A stretch of DNA of 64,000 bases, taken from assembly GCF_042242105.1 (NCBI RefSeq), contig NC_092029.1, positions 10,657,885 to 10,721,884 of the forward strand, given 5' to 3'. The position numbers and the translations under genes are program-made. This document shows, one piece after another, positions 40,201 through 55,100 of the stretch. The notes under the pieces were generated by a model. It worked only from the letters and a program-made list of their open reading frames with translations, made no database searches and was not told the DNA's origin. The stretch comes from Pempheris klunzingeri. Its lineage: Eukaryota > Chordata > Actinopteri > Acropomatiformes > Pempheridae. Position 1 is the stretch's first letter; every line of letters starts with the position of its first letter.

Positions 40201-42789
40201 CTTCATTCCTTTTCGCACATGTTGAGTAATGTGAGCGTCTCTCCGTGTTTAGCTTAAGATGCTCCTCTCAGTTGCTGCCTTTTCTCCAGCGGACATGACA
40301 CTTCTACAGGTTTTAATGGAGAGGCCTTGGGCAGGCACCATGCACAGGCTCACACTCACTTTACAAACACTGGGATTCTTTTTACAGTCTGGACTCACGC
40401 CAGGTCACCCGCCGAACCACATGGTCATGAAAACAACAAGGCTATCCAAGGATAGAAATCTCCTTCAGACAAAGACAGATGTGTTTGTGTGAATATGAGT
40501 GGGTGGGTTTAATTGGATGTGTATGAATGAAGGAGCTCAAAAGAATCTGCATCGCACTGTGAGCAGCAGCTAATGCAGTCCGAGAGTCAATTTATCAGAG
40601 TCAGTGTATAAACAGCATTCGTCTTGATTATATGGAAAGCGCAGCTGCGTGGCATTATCATCAACTTCCAGACTGTTAACATTTCAAACAAGCTTACTGC
40701 AAGGATAATTCCTGGAAATTACTATTAATTCTGCTAACATTTACCGCTCAGACAGCGCAGGGTCAGAGTCGTACATGCTTGATTTAGGATTTAAAGCCAC
40801 CTGTTTTCCTCCTCAGTCAGAGCGGGTGAAGGTGTTGTTGTGTGGGTGCTGTTCAGGGTCACAGGGCTCACCTGGCTATGGGAGGAATGTCCTCCTGTTC
40901 TAACAGGCCTCTGTTATGTTGGGAACCTTGACCGTCTGACAGACAGCATCCTGGGGCTAATGTCAGGTCTCACAGGTTAACAATTACAGCACAAACACAA
41001 AGTCTTAACACAGTCTGCATGTTCAAACCCTCACGGACTGCTTCTCTGCACGCCCCCCCACCCAACATGACCGAGCTGCGGCACATCCACAGGTTCCTGT
41101 AGCTGGATGGGGACCAGCACTGTCCCACTCAGGCTCACAAGTTTATACAAAGTTTACAGCTCGCTTTAGCTAATGGAAAAGATGGGCAGTTTTGTGGACT
41201 AATATGGTCAAAGAGGCCTTTGACTAGCTTCTTCCCTTCATGCTAGAATAGATGGTGAGCGTGAAGCCAAGCAGCTGCTGCCGAGGCCTCTGGTAGTCTA
41301 TTTGAAAAAGTCAAGGATGTGTCAAAATAAATACACTATTCAGTGTGTTAGTAAGAGTGAGCTGCTGTGTACTTTATCCCACGTGTGGCCATTTGTCCTC
41401 AGGTAGCTTGTCTGTGATGTGCACAAAAAGCTTTTTCACTTACTGGACTTTTATATATTGGTGCATTCACTGGCTGTTTAGAAAAGCGGGATTATTCTAG
41501 TGACGGAATAAATTTGGCTATTGTTAGTTTTGTTTGACAGTTTGCCCAGTTATTACTAATTTGTTGGCCACTAGTAGTCATTTTTTGGACTAATGTCTAG
41601 TGTGTCTTCATGTCTAGTGTAACAGTGTCCTTAATGGACACTGCAACAAACCATTATCAACATAGTTTACCTTGGAACAAAATGTCAAATTGTTAAATGG
41701 TATCTAATCTTCTGTTTTGACTATATTACTTTTTTGGGCCGCTTCTTCTTTTTGTTAGCATCAGCATACTTCAGGAGACGCATTTAAAACAAAGATTAAA
41801 AAACGTTTTAGGGTTTTAAAGCTGGGGTTTTAGGGTGGTTGGAAAAAGTCACAGAGAACCAGTCCCAACTGCTCCATATTTGAAAAGTACAGCTGCTGGA
41901 TAGAGGAAACACAGATGAACCAAAAAAGTGACTATAATGGGACGGTGATGGCATCAGGATTTATTTAGGTAGACCACAAAACTTACTTTTTATTGACTCT
42001 ACTTACACTCAGCTAAGGAAATGTCCTCACTTTCCCTTTTGGAAGAGATAACTTTAGCCGTCGTCTGTTGCCTCAGCCTGCTGAGCATAGGGACCTGCAA
42101 TCTTCGATTACAGTGAAGTACTTGACCGGACCAGATTAAATTTAGACTGCATCACCATGCATGCGATGCATTCTGTTTGGGAGAAGCGTCTGACCTATAG
42201 GAAAGTACTGGGAAAGGTCAGATGAACTTCGTTATGTTTGCCGAGCTTTGGGCCACCAAGAAAAGACATCCAGAAATTCCTGCAGGTCAGTGCAGCCTCT
42301 GTGGTTATGATACTTGGCATCACACCGCTCGACAGAGCAGGGAGAGAGTCTGTAGAGTTGTTTTTGTGCTGACGACAGTGTCCTCGTGGATATGTGGGCA
42401 CCATGTCTTTATTTACCAGACAGCAGAGAGGTCTTGTGCACTTTATTCCATTATTGCTGCTTGGAGTTGAGCCAGCAGGTCTGAGAGCACAAGCTGCAGC
42501 TGTCTCCTCTCTTTCTCTGTCTGTTTGTACGAATTAGTCGTTTGTTACAAATCAAACCTGTTTGTGTTTTCGGCAGTGAGATATGAGTCTGTCTGCCATG
42601 TTTCAAAATCTTACCCTTTGTTTCAGTTTAGCTTCAGCAACAGCGTAAACTGTTTCTCTTAATGCTTGAATGGCAGTAACCAGAGAAATAAATGCTCCAA
42701 GTACAGTTCAATCTGATCCCAGGTCCCAATACTCAAAAATACTGCAATGTGAAGAGAGGACATGAGCTGTAACGTCAAACAAGACAAGA

Positions 42790-42960
42790 GTCTACAACCA
42801 TGCTAACAGCTCTGTGAAACTATACCATCATGCTAATTAGCACGAAAGACAAATCACAGCTATAGTAGAGGTCATCCTCTGGGGACCACAAATGTCTGTG
42901 CAAAATTTCATCGCGGTCCATCTAGTTGTTTCGATTGGTTGAATGAGTGCCACACAGACT
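42790..42960. repeat. Fragment of the GCTAATTAGCAC dispersed repeat
   Basis: CATGCTAATTAGCAC, then GGTCATCCTCTGGGGACCAC, AATGTCTGTGCAAAATTTCA and GGTCCATCTAGTTGTTTCG match, in order, a repeat frequent in percomorph genomes. The piece at 13225-13310 seems to come from an earlier part of the same element. Confidence 0.5.
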
Positions 42961-43891
42961 CACTTAGCTTTAAGATGTTAAGAGGTGTTCTGCTGCATTG
43001 GATCTGCGCCTGGCAGGACAAAACTCTGTGTAATGTGCTCAACCCTCCTCATCAATGCTGTTCATGTATGACAGCTGATCTCTGTGTATTTTTATCTCTG
43101 ATATGGAGGTGGGGAAGATGGGGCAGTGATCTAACAGGATTGCAAACATTTCCTACATTACTGATAAAACTGCAGCTGCTAGAGACTAAACCAAATGTGC
43201 AGTTGTCCACTAAGTCAGGGAGCCATGAAGAAAAAGTCTGGTGGTGATGATTATCAGGATGATTGAGGCAGTGCATGTTTCAGTTTGTCATGGTCTCTAA
43301 ATCTTGCAAATCTCTCCTGTCATTTGAACAACGTGCACGCCTCGTAATGGCTCGTCTAAGGGTTCACTAGAAGGCCTGTTTTTGCTCTTTCCCCACAACA
43401 AAAAGCCTCACACGCCTCCTTCACCACGGTCATTGTAAACACACCTCTCTAATCACTACTCGTTAGGTCTTTAGAGGAAAGCTGATGCAGAATAGGAAGG
43501 AAGGGAGATGAAAAGGCCTGAATACACTAATCCTGGAAAATGATGGTCTCCATTTCAAACGTCACACTCTCACGGGACCCCATTGTGTAAACGATATAAT
43601 TGAATCTTTCAGTGCTTGCCCTCACTGATACGGTGCATTGTAGTTTCCCTGAAAAACCTATGACCCCACATCATTAACCAATACCAGGGGCAGAGGGTGA
43701 GGTTATGAGCGAGGAAAACTATTAGAATTTATTGGTTTTATGTCCTAATAAGTAACAGTTCTACTCATGGCTGAGCCAGTTTGCCCCTCGAGTGTTACCG
43801 TAAGGCAGAACAGAAAGCATTAATCTTTATATTTAGTACCATTATTATCTTATATTGTTCATATATCTGAGAGAACTCTGTTTCTGCAATT

Positions 43892-43967
43892 GATTTTTGT
43901 GAGGGCCTCTTTAAAAAGCACACACTTCACTCTATGTGTGCTATTTAAAGAGGCCCTCACAAAAATC
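43892..43967. ncRNA. Near-perfect 33-bp stem with 10-base loop, microRNA-like hairpin or small palindromic element
   Basis: Bases 43892-43924 pair with 43935-43967 with one mismatch (43916/43943), around the loop 43925-43934. The stem is 76 bases overall and lies 62 bases upstream of the first DAAM1 coding-region exon. Its size suits a microRNA precursor on either strand, but the almost complete pairing also suits a young palindromic transposon. I do not recognise a known microRNA in it. Confidence 0.45.
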
Positions 43968-44029
43968 TTTGTGAGACTAGATTTAGTTTTGTGTCGAAGC
44001 TTCATTGTGTCCCCTCTTTGTGTCCACAG

Positions 44030-44134
44030 TACTCTCTGACGGAGGCCGAACTCTGAGGTGGAGGAGGCTGTAAAAGGGGCCCTGAGGGAGCCTCCCACCC
44101 TCCCTACCTGACCAGCCAGACGCATTGGACAGCC
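44030..44134 (+). other. daam1: DAAM1 5' UTR part of exon 2
   Basis: The acceptor TGTCCACAG at 44021-44029 starts the exon, leaving 105 bases of leader before the ATG. An in-frame TGA near 44037 would end a short upstream frame begun in exon 1. Confidence 0.6.
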
Positions 44135-47100
44135 ATGGCTCCACGGAAACGTGGCGGCGGTGGCCGCGGTGGCCTGTCCTTCATCTTCTGCTGCTTTAAC
44201 AGCAGCGATCACCCGGAGATCACCTACAGGCTGCGGGAGGACTTTGCCCTGCAGGCCATGGAGCCAGCGTTGCCAATGCCGGGGTATGACGAGCTGGATG
44301 GCATGTTCTCCGAGCTGGTGGTAAGACTTTACTCTGCTTTTCCTTCTTGAGGAACTTCAGACTGGAGAAACTGTTCTACGGAGACTTCAAAGGAAGCATT
44401 TAATTCACAGTTCAGTAAATATCTTTGAATTTTGATTTTAGGAAAAGTCTGTAACGGTCTGTTTGAGTCGATTAAGTCGATTTGATCCTACAAACAACTT
44501 TTGCCTGTGTAGGTAAAGTCTGATATGATTTATTCCTCTGTGCCCAAGGCCTCCATTGTTGCCCAGAAACTAATAAAAGCACATAAATGTTGTGTATGAT
44601 GAATTTAGAAATAATAGTAATAATTATGTTTAGCATAACTGTTGTTCGAATGTATTTGCCCCTCTATTGATTAGCATTCCTCTATTGACCACTTTCTAAG
44701 TTTTTACAGTGGCCTTAATCCTTTTCTAACATAGTACACATAAGAAAGTGCTGAGGTCATATGATTCTCCAGAAACAATGTAAAACCCTATGACATCTAA
44801 AAACCACTATTACAATAAAGACAAGTGAGAAATATTAACAATGAAACACCTGTAATTGATGCTTTTTCACCAGAATTTACTGGAGAATTCAAATATTTGC
44901 ATTCAAACAGACATTTCAACATTTTCATTAAACTAAGAAGATGTCCTTAAAGTATAATCTTCCCTCATTGTTTACTGTTACGTTGAAGACATTCATAAAT
45001 TAAGCTGCCACTTCCTCCCAGTTTACACTATTTTGGTAGTAACGGGGCCAGGCCGCCATTCTTTCTCTGTCTTATTGTCACTTCTAATTTGTCGTGCTCT
45101 CCTCTCTCTGCTGCCCTATTTTCCCCTCCCATGGTTGCCACAGTAATCTAAGCATGACATTTCTCTCCATCAATAGACCTCATTCAGGAACTCTTAATGT
45201 CTCTGCCTCCTCCATCTGCTAATTGCTTGTTTTTGTCCACCACCCTTTATGAAGACATAATTGAGTAAGTTGAGTGTGACGACAAGGAGGCTTTCAGTTG
45301 CTCTGTTTACCAAAAGAAAACAGCCACGTGCTTTTCTTTTCACCCAGTATGAGCCTCCATGCGCGTGTATAATCAGAGCAGGCTTGCTGTGAAAAATGAC
45401 TCGCGTTGTGGAATAAGTTGGGGCCATCTGCTCTGTTACGATCAATTAAACCCGACCTTTGAACTTGAGATAATTTGAAAAGTCTTCAAAAAAAGAAAAA
45501 CATGTGTAAATCAAGGTAAAGCTTTTCCCTCCCATCCTGCACTCAGAGTTAGAGCCTGTGTCACAGAACATTAACAACAAATTTCTCTCAGCATAAAGCA
45601 CGTAGCTTTTTTTTTTATGATCTAAAGAATCAATAAAACATACAATTGAATCAGTCGCCTTTTCCCATTCAGTGCTGTAGAAGTAAGTACATGAACCTCA
45701 TTCATGAGGTCAATCAATAAACCTCACTGCCATTTTAGGACATTTGATCATCGCACATATTGATTCACAGGGCTTGATGTGTTGGGTAAACCACATTAAC
45801 TTAATCTAAGAAAGAACAAACCTGTGTCCACTCTTGTGTTCACACTATCTACTCTGGAATTAAATTGCTTAAAAGCCTTCTCATGACTTTCACCACGTAA
45901 TTCACATGAAGCTCATTTAATTTCCTTATGATTTGACTAATCTACCAACACAAATCTTAATCTTAATCTTTAATTGTGTCCCCATGCTGAGATGAAAGAT
46001 ACCTTAAATGCTGATATCCTGGGCCCAACTTGTTTCAGACATGTGAAAGCTCAAATTAAAACTGATGGATATATTTTAATTGCATTTACATCTCCTCTTA
46101 ATGTTGAAATGCTCTCTAGTCCATCACTTCCCAGCAGCAGCAGCAGCAGCACCCTTTATGTGCCTCTGTGAAATATCTGTTATACATTGTGACACATGCT
46201 GTCTCCAGATGTTTGTTACCGCATGTGTAGACGGACCACGCCTTATCTTTTTTTCTCCCTCATTACTCACACGTCTACAGCCTGCAAGACATCTGATTTG
46301 ATTCAGAGTCATATTGAATTTACGGTGATACGCACTGATTGTGAAGAGATTCAGCGCAACCCAACCTCGAACTGGGAGCAGAGCTCTGGTGCAACTACTC
46401 CGGTGCCATGTTTTTGTTCTGGGGAGAAACAGAATTGATTTATGTGGATATTTCTAAATCTGCAGTGTGAGTCAGGTTTGATTGTGCAGCTTGCCTGCAC
46501 TCTGAGCTACGCTTTGAGAATGATGCTGTCTTTCTGATCATTGAATGTTATCTTCTTCATACATCTTCATCAAAAAAGGATTGTGAAGCCATTATTGGTA
46601 GACTTTCTCTTCTTTCTTCTCTTCTTCTTTTGAATCCTCCTCACCAACATTTTTCTCTGCTGTTTCTTCCCCACATTGCAGGATGAGCTTGACCTTACGG
46701 AGAAGCACAGGGAAGCCATGTTCGCCCTGCCTGCAGAGAAGAAATGGCAAATCTACTGCAGCAAAAAGAAGGTATAAGTCCCTTGCTGTGCAGCTCCACA
46801 TCAGCCTACGCGAGCGTTCTGGCGGCCGGCTGCTTTTGCTGAATATCTGCAAATACCCCGGCTGCCAAGTTTGTGTAAACCCCCCCCCCTCATTGATTTG
46901 TTGATACCTGAAGCTGCGCATTTCCTGAAACACACACCACAAAACCTCCCACCGCTGTCTTTTTCCGCTCACAACAGGCCCTAGCATGAGCATCTTGTCT
47001 GCATCTGTGGAATGGAGATAATTATTTTCTCATCTTTTGTGTCAGGTGTATACAACTTCCTGTGAGATAAAAACACACACATTAACATTCAGGGCATAAT

Positions 47101-49104
47101 ATTGTATGTGTAGTAATATGTTTAAAGTAAGTATTTGTGTCTGTGGTGTAGAATTGATGCCATGCAGGTATATTTTTTAGATGAACTACAGTAAAGAGAT
47201 GATAGTAAATGAGGGAAGAGAGAGACTGACTCAGGGACGGCAAGATGACTTAACGAGGCACATTATGATTACATGGTCTTGAACCCCAAGGCCACCAGGA
47301 CGCCCCATTGACACTAAGTTTTTACCAGTGCACGGGGTGCGATGTGCAGTAGTTTCCCTTTCCCTTCCCCAAAATCCCAAATGGCGTCCAAACGACAAAT
47401 GGTTTCCATTAGGGGGTGAATGTAAATTTTAGCTTTAAAGACCCTGCTCAGTGGGCGAGAGAGATTTACATTTTAGCAGCAAAACAGTTCATTTACTTAT
47501 CCTTACTTACATAAACTGCCTATAGTATACTGTAATGGAAGGTATACTACTATTAAACATAGAATACACAGAGAAATACCTTAACATTTCAAACGTAGCA
47601 CTCCAGGAGCACAGAAAGTACTGTCTAATAACTTTATTCCCCCAGAGTCTTGTGCATCTCTTCAATTCCTCATCACTACATAATAAGTCTGCACTGCCTG
47701 CTCAAAGCTCAACCATGAGTAACTCACTTAAGTGGATGTTACACAAGGTGGATATAAAAATAGTGACGTGTGGAGGGAGTAAGTCAAAGGCTAAATTCAG
47801 CCTGTTCCATTAGATAATCCGCTAACAGAGAAGACAGTGTCAGGAATTATAAAGACCTAAACTATAGTGCAGTAGGATTTAAAAGTAGTATCTTGTTTCT
47901 TGTGACTCAATGTTTCTTTGTCCTCCTTTTTTCAAAAGCAAAAAAAAAAAGCTTGGAACATTTCCTTAAAAGGAGGATTTTTCAATCATGTGGTTTCTCC
48001 TTTTAGATAATACACCTGTCCCATCAAAGCATTCGTGTAGCCATAACATTGTCTACCGCTGTGTGACAGTGTCATATTTCATTTTGTCTCATCTTCATGA
48101 TAAAAGGACTGTCAGCTGTTCCTCCTTTCCCTGTATAATAATTCCTCCTCTGCATGCAGGAAATCGCAGACGCCTCCTCTAGTTTGGATCAGCCCGAGTT
48201 GAGTTTTCCAGCTATGACTGAATGTGCCCTCACATTTTTACAGCAGTGTTTCTCAAGGCTGTAGGTATGAGTGTGTAGGATATCCTGCCCTGACTAATAT
48301 GCAGACAGCAGGCCACACAGATGTATTCATCTTTTCCTACATCTGGTTACAAAATGGTGGTGAGGAGCTGGGATGTAGTGTGATGGATGGATAGTTTACA
48401 TGTCCGTGTACAGTGCAGGTCGCCAGAAAGCATAAAACACAGCTACACAAAGTACAGTGATAAAAAAACCCATCATACATGCAATAATACATGCAGTGGT
48501 TGTAATTAAGCTAATCAAATGTAAGAGATGTTGAACCTTGAATGTAGTGTTTTTGTTTGTTTTTTGTTCGTCTTTTACAGTCTCTTTGTCCTGTGGCCAG
48601 TCTTTCTGTTAAGATAAGCTAACCAGCGTATGTAATTGATCACAAGCCATCATACTTGTCAGAATGTTTCTTTTTAGGCTGAACACTCACTTTGTTTAAT
48701 TATTAATGCACTTATGGCTCACTTTGGATGCAATCAGCATCCACTAGCCAGCAGCAACAGGACAAGTGATGAGAGAAGATGGTGCTCCCGTTTCTCCTGT
48801 GTCCTAATTAATGGCCTCATTACAAGAAGTCTCGGGGCCCAAAGTGGCCGTATAAGGCGTTTTGAAAATAAAACCCCACAATGTTGCTCTGCCTCCGTGT
48901 AGTGTTGAGTGTTTCAGTGTTGTTGTGAAGGTGGAGGAGGATTCGGTGGAACCATATCTTTATGTGCTGCATCAACCTGCAGAAAGGGGGAGGAAGGGGA
49001 GACGGAGAGGCATCGATAGTGCTGACTCGGCAGCAGGCTCTGGCCGCGATCCAGACAGATACGAACACATCATCTGAGCTCAGAGAGGAAGGGTGTGTGT
49101 GCAC

Positions 49105-49138
<34 letters not shown>

Positions 49139-52100
49139 AGTAGAGAGGCAAAGGAAGCGGTCAGTTATCCAAGGCAAACAGGAAGGCTTCACTTCCACAG
49201 GTGCAGCTTTTGTGTGTGAGGCAGGAGGGGGGTGAATCATAAGGAGGAAAGTGGGGTCATTATCAGGGCGCTCTGAGTCCGTGAGTGATGAGGGCCTTTT
49301 TTTTTCTCTTTTGGCTTGAATAGTCTGGTCGGACCGAGAGGAGATAAGTCAGTCAAAGCAGCAAAGCTTGAGCTGTTTGGTTTGGCCAGGCACCTGAGCT
49401 GATGAAATCATGCTGCAGAGAATCAATCTTCTTCCTCCTCCTTGTCAGCTCTCTTCTAGGCCACATCAGCTGCCAAGAAGCAGATTTACTGATTTGGTTG
49501 TTAGCAGAGATTTTGCAGTAAGGTTTCAAATTTCATCAGAAAAAACCCCCCCTAAGAACTTCAATTTCGGAGAGGACAGAGCTGTAACTTAACATCTCTT
49601 TCAAACAGACTGTCCTTCCACCCCTAAATAACTGAGATTGTTTCCTGTTTCCTAATGTCTCTTTGATCTTTGGTTTCTCAAATGGGGAAAAAATAAACTC
49701 CCAGAAATACACTCCACACTTTTCTCTCTCATCATGACCCTAAATAAACCACAGACATCTCAGCGTTTGAAGAGTCAGAGTTGTAAGATGAACTCTTTGA
49801 GATGCTAAAGGAAGTGGCCCCACCTCTGCATCTGCTCCGCTAATGGACTGAACCTCTTCCAGCACCCGCCTGGTCAGACTGGCACCGGCCTCGAGTGGAA
49901 CAGCGGGATCAGACCTTCCCGTCACTGCCCGATCCCAGCAGACCAGCCAAGGCCTGCAGTTTCTGTTAGGGCAGCCAAGTCTCTGCAGGCCGCTTTATTA
50001 ACTGACGCCCAATTAGTTTCTGATGGTCACAGCTCGCTTGTGCTTAATGGAGCGAGAGTTAAATTGAAAGCCAGGGGGCCTTTTATGTACAAGCCAAGTT
50101 CATGGTCGAGTCATTTTCTACTCACGTTTTCCCTTGAGTTAGAAAATCAAATCATCTAAGAAATGTTTTGCAGTTAATTTTTTTATTTTATTTAAAAAAA
50201 AAAAAAAAACAACCTGTAATACAAACGTGCCTGTCAGGAGATTAATCTCAGTGTAAACCAAGCCACGTCCTTAATCCACAGTTTTAAGATTCATTTGCTA
50301 ATCTCAAGATTTTCTCAAGCAGCTGTGCTCTCTTTGCTGCACTTCCCACCACCTCCTGAAACTCAGTGAAGCGCTCAATGATAAAATGGGCTGGATATCT
50401 GTGTCGCCCTACTTTGAGTTCCTGCTCCATTTCTGGCTTTTGGCTATTTATGCAGCGGACCTTCTGTTCCCCGTGTGTTTGTTGCTGTTTATATGTCTTT
50501 CAAAGCCAATTGATCCAAATAAAGTTCTCCATCTGGTTTGTAGTCCGACTTTGATATATTCAAACATGTGACGTGAACCAAATAACAACTTGGACCCTCA
50601 TGTGACGTTCTGAAATATTTCCTTCAAGACCACTTCTATATTTAACATTTTCAAATTCCAGTCACTCCTAGCTAATATTCATAAGCCAAACACATCGTTT
50701 TCTAATTAACTCATGCTCTGTTTTCTCTCATCACTGTATGACAATGTCTTCCTAGATAACTATACAGCTTTACTCACTCTCTCTTTTTCTCTGTTTTTCA
50801 GGAACAAGAAGAAAACAAAAGTGCAACTAGTTGGCCAGAATACTACATTGATCAGCTCAATTCAATGGCAGCTGTAAGTAATAACATTAACTTAATTTTA
50901 TTTTTAACTTTGGATTTAAACAATGTCACTAAATAGTCCTGGAGGGATGATTCATCCTCTGTTGCTCTTCTTGAGTTTTTTTTCCTTATTAAAGATTTTT
51001 TTTTTTTTTATCCGAATCAAAGCTGTCTGAGACACATTTGTGATTCTGGGCTAAATAAATAAAACATCCCTTGGGGCGGCCTGACAGCCGAGTGTTTAGG
51101 GCACAGACTACATGGGTGCAAATGCCCTGAGCAGCCGTCCAGTTTGATTCCCGACTGGCAGCATCATTTGTTGTTACCTTTTTCTGTGTTTCCTGTCTCT
51201 TTCCACCGTCTCTACCAAATAAAAGCATAAAATGCCCCAAAATAATCTTTAACAAAAAAGTATATGAATAACTTTCGTGTAAATGAAGCACAAGCCAACA
51301 AATGACATGATTGTGATTATGACACAGGAAAACAATGTAATTAAAGGATATGATACTATAATTGTACACATGCGGCCCATCATATACTGTATCTGCAATT
51401 TAACCTACAGACCTCATCTGTTTTTCTCATAATGAGACCAAGAATCAGCTTTTTTGCTTCTTAACTAAATCTGGGATCTTGCCTTCTGGGAGTTGATTTT
51501 CCACATGACCTCAAAAACTAAAACTATCTGTGATTTGATTTTGAATTTTTGCTCAGACACTGATTGAGGTCTCTATGCTGTGTAATGTTTTGTTGAACAG
51601 AGAAAGACGCTCCTCGCTCTGGAGAAAGAAGATGAGGAAGAGAGGAACAAAACCATAGAGAGCTTGAAGACGGCTCTGAGGACGCAGCCAATGAGGTGCA
51701 CAAATGTTTCTGTCGTCTCGCGCTGTCCCGCTTTTCTTATCTCCTCCCTGTCCTTTACACATAATGTCATCAATCATCACATCTCCTCTCATTTAACCTC
51801 CTCTCACCTTGTCTGTCACTCTCTTCAGTCTCTCACAACGTTATGTAAATGAGTCCTTTAAGAATTGAACACCCGTAAAGGTCACTGCGGTGTTGGTTAA
51901 AGATTCTTCACTGACCTGAATGTACATTGAAGGGGACATTTCAGGATCCTGAGCTTTTCACTACACTTTAAAAGCAAATGTCCTGAGTAACTTATTACAT
52001 TTACTGAAGACAATTCAGCTTGTACAAGGAAATAGAGACTGGACGAGTGGACATACATACACATATTTAACTGTTTGTGATACTGCAGCTTTTGTTATAT

Positions 52101-55100
52101 TTTCATTAAAACGAATCTTCCCTTAAGTACTAAAATAAAGTTGCCACTAAACTAAGATGATTTCTCTGTGCCTGCGCTCATCTCAGGTTTGTGACTCGTT
52201 TTATCGATCTGGACGGCCTGACATGCATCCTAAACTTCCTAAAAAGCATGGACTATGAGACCACAGAGTCACAGATCCACACGTCTCTGATCGGCTGCAT
52301 CAAAGCTCTGATGAACAACTCGCAGGGCCGAGCCCACGTCCTCTCTCACTCCGAGAGCATCAACATCATCGCCCAGAGCCTGGCCACAGAGAACATTAAG
52401 ACCAAGGTGGCAGTGTTGGAGATCATGGGGGCTGTGTGTCTGGTGCCTGGTGGGCATAAAAAGATCCTGGAGGCCATGCTGCACTACCAACGCTTCGCCT
52501 GCGAGAGAACGCGGTTCCAGGTGGGTGGGAGCAAGTCGAGCTCTCAGCGGTGGTTTTAAATCTTTTGGAGATAGATAAAGTCATTTAATATATAGATATT
52601 TAACGCTTTTAATTACCTGTCGTCCCTCAGACACTCATAAATGATCTGGACCGGAGTACGGGGCGGTACAGAGACGAGGTCAACCTGAAAACAGCCATCA
52701 TGTCCTTTATAAATGCTGTGCTGAGTCAAGGCACTGGAGAGGTGAATTATATACATTAGACAGTTTTTATGCTTCTTTTCACACAAGAAGGTCATCATGT
52801 CCCTTGGCCACTCATTCTAAATACTATTTAAAACATAATTTGCATCCTTTTTTTTTCTGACAGTTTATTATGTTTTTCAAATCTAGACAAGTTTGGAATT
52901 CCGTATCCACCTACGATATGAGTTTCTCATGTTGGGGATCCAACCTGTGATTGATAAGCTACGTTCTCATGAAAACTCCACATTAGACAGGTGAGATGGA
53001 AAAGAAGAAAATGTACTGTACTGTCTCAGTCCAAAAAGTGTCCAGTGCTGGTTGTTCAGAAGCCGAACAACATGAAAACCAAAGAAATGAGGGACTGGTT
53101 TGGTCTAAGAGTAGGAAAAACAACAGAGGTTTTACCGTCCAAGAGATAATGGGTTTGACCGTGTGTTTGATCTTTCTAAATAAAGTATGAAAGTGCATCA
53201 GACTGGCTCTCTAATCCACTGTTTTCCTCTCACACTCAGGCATTTAGACTACTTTGAGATGCTGCGGAACGAGGATGAGCTGGCTTTATCAAAACGTTTT
53301 GAGTCGGTAAGGGAAGAACAAGACAATTTCTTCTTCCCGCATTGTGACTGTAAAATATTTTACAGGAGATATTCATGCGGCTGTTGTTTTTACCTCTCCT
53401 CCAGGTACATATAGACACCAAAAGTGCCACCCAAGTTTTTGATCTCATCCGCAAGAAAATGAACCACACTGATGCATACCCGCACTTTATGTCTGTCCTG
53501 CATCACTGCCTCCTCATGCCACGTGAGTGTTTCTTTAAATGATCTCTGACTGAACATGTTACTGTCACACAGAAATACAGAATCTTTTATGCTGTAAATT
53601 GTGATTAAAAGACACTGGCGAATTGAACTTGAAATATAATGTGGCTCTGAACAAGGCAGTAGCATGACTCCCACAAAATACACAGAACATCTGTGCCTTC
53701 TGGTTTCTGGCCAAAAGATAAGGATGTTGACTTTTTCCAGATTACTCAGTACGGAAATTGGATAAGCACATTCCCAGCCAAAGTGAATACTGTACATACT
53801 CAAATCCAGAGACTGTTATTTGGCTAATATTTATTTTCAAGACTAATTACAGTTCGCCAGCTTTCCCACGTCACTTGACTTGAAAACAAAGAGCCACCAA
53901 ACAGCTGCAGTAGCCCCTTTTTCTTTAACACTAACCTTCCCCTCTAAGTGGCTATTTAATTAGTCCTGCCCTTCAGTTACTTCCCTGAAGCATCGAGAGT
54001 GTATTTAACATTTTAGCAACAAATATGAGTGTTGCAGTTGCGCATGGGAGTTAATGCAGTGCAAGCCTGTGTTGGTACTTGGACATAAAATAGTGTCACT
54101 TATATGATGTCCTGATACATTTTCTATAGGATACGTTTTCTAAATGCCCTGCTAAAGAGAAATAACAGGGTGCGTTCCAACAGTAATGAATCTTTGTGTG
54201 CATGAAGTTTTCTGACATGCTGTCCCTCATGGTGGATGCAGTCTCACGAATCAGTAACAAACATGCGCCGCCTTGTTCTAACCTGGAATCATAGTGCCTG
54301 TTTGACTCATCAGTGTAATTTTGGACACAATCAAACAGCCACTGTGGGTCCTACTTAAATTATTACTTTCTGGGATACTAATGGAAAGACTTATCTGAAT
54401 CACTGAGGTAATGAATTAAAAAATAAATCAGGCCAGCAGGCTAATGGGAAAATGTTTCTCCCCTTCTCTCCTCAGACAAGAGGAGTGGTAACACAGTGCA
54501 GTATTGGCTGCTGTTGGATCGTATCGTCCAGCAGATGGTCTTGCAGAATGACAAAGGTCACGACCCCGACGTCACACCACTGGAGAATTTTAACGTGAAG
54601 AACGTTGTCCGGATGTGAGTCCTCTTGATTCCCTCTAATCAGAGTGACACATGAATGAGTACATGGAACACATTACTTGGCTGCCAGATTGAAGAATGGA
54701 GAACATGAACATGTTAATGTTCCTGTTTAGAAACTGTGGCTCAACAGTTTTGGCTCAAAAATAGATTCCTGTTTAAGTTCAGAAAAACACTCAGTGGAGC
54801 TGTTCTTGTAGACACTGCTGTTAATTATGTGTGTCATACTGTTTGCAGGCTGGTCAATGAAAACGAGGTCAAACAGTGGAAAGAGCAGGCAGAGAAAATG
54901 AGAAAAGGTTCGTATGATCATAAATGACCTACCTGAAATAGAGTAAGTTTATTAAAGGTGGCTGCCAATTAGAATCACGTTATTAGTAAATCCAGTATGA
55001 TGAACATATTGACCTCCCATCACAGAGCACCATGAGCTGCAGCAGAAATTTGAGAAGAAGGAGCGCGAATGTGACGCAAAGACTCAGGAGAAAGAGGACA

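Noticed and set aside
46130..46155. A possible polyglutamine or polyserine coding repeat
   Set aside because: It lies within DAAM1 intron 2 and no flanking exon signal was found.
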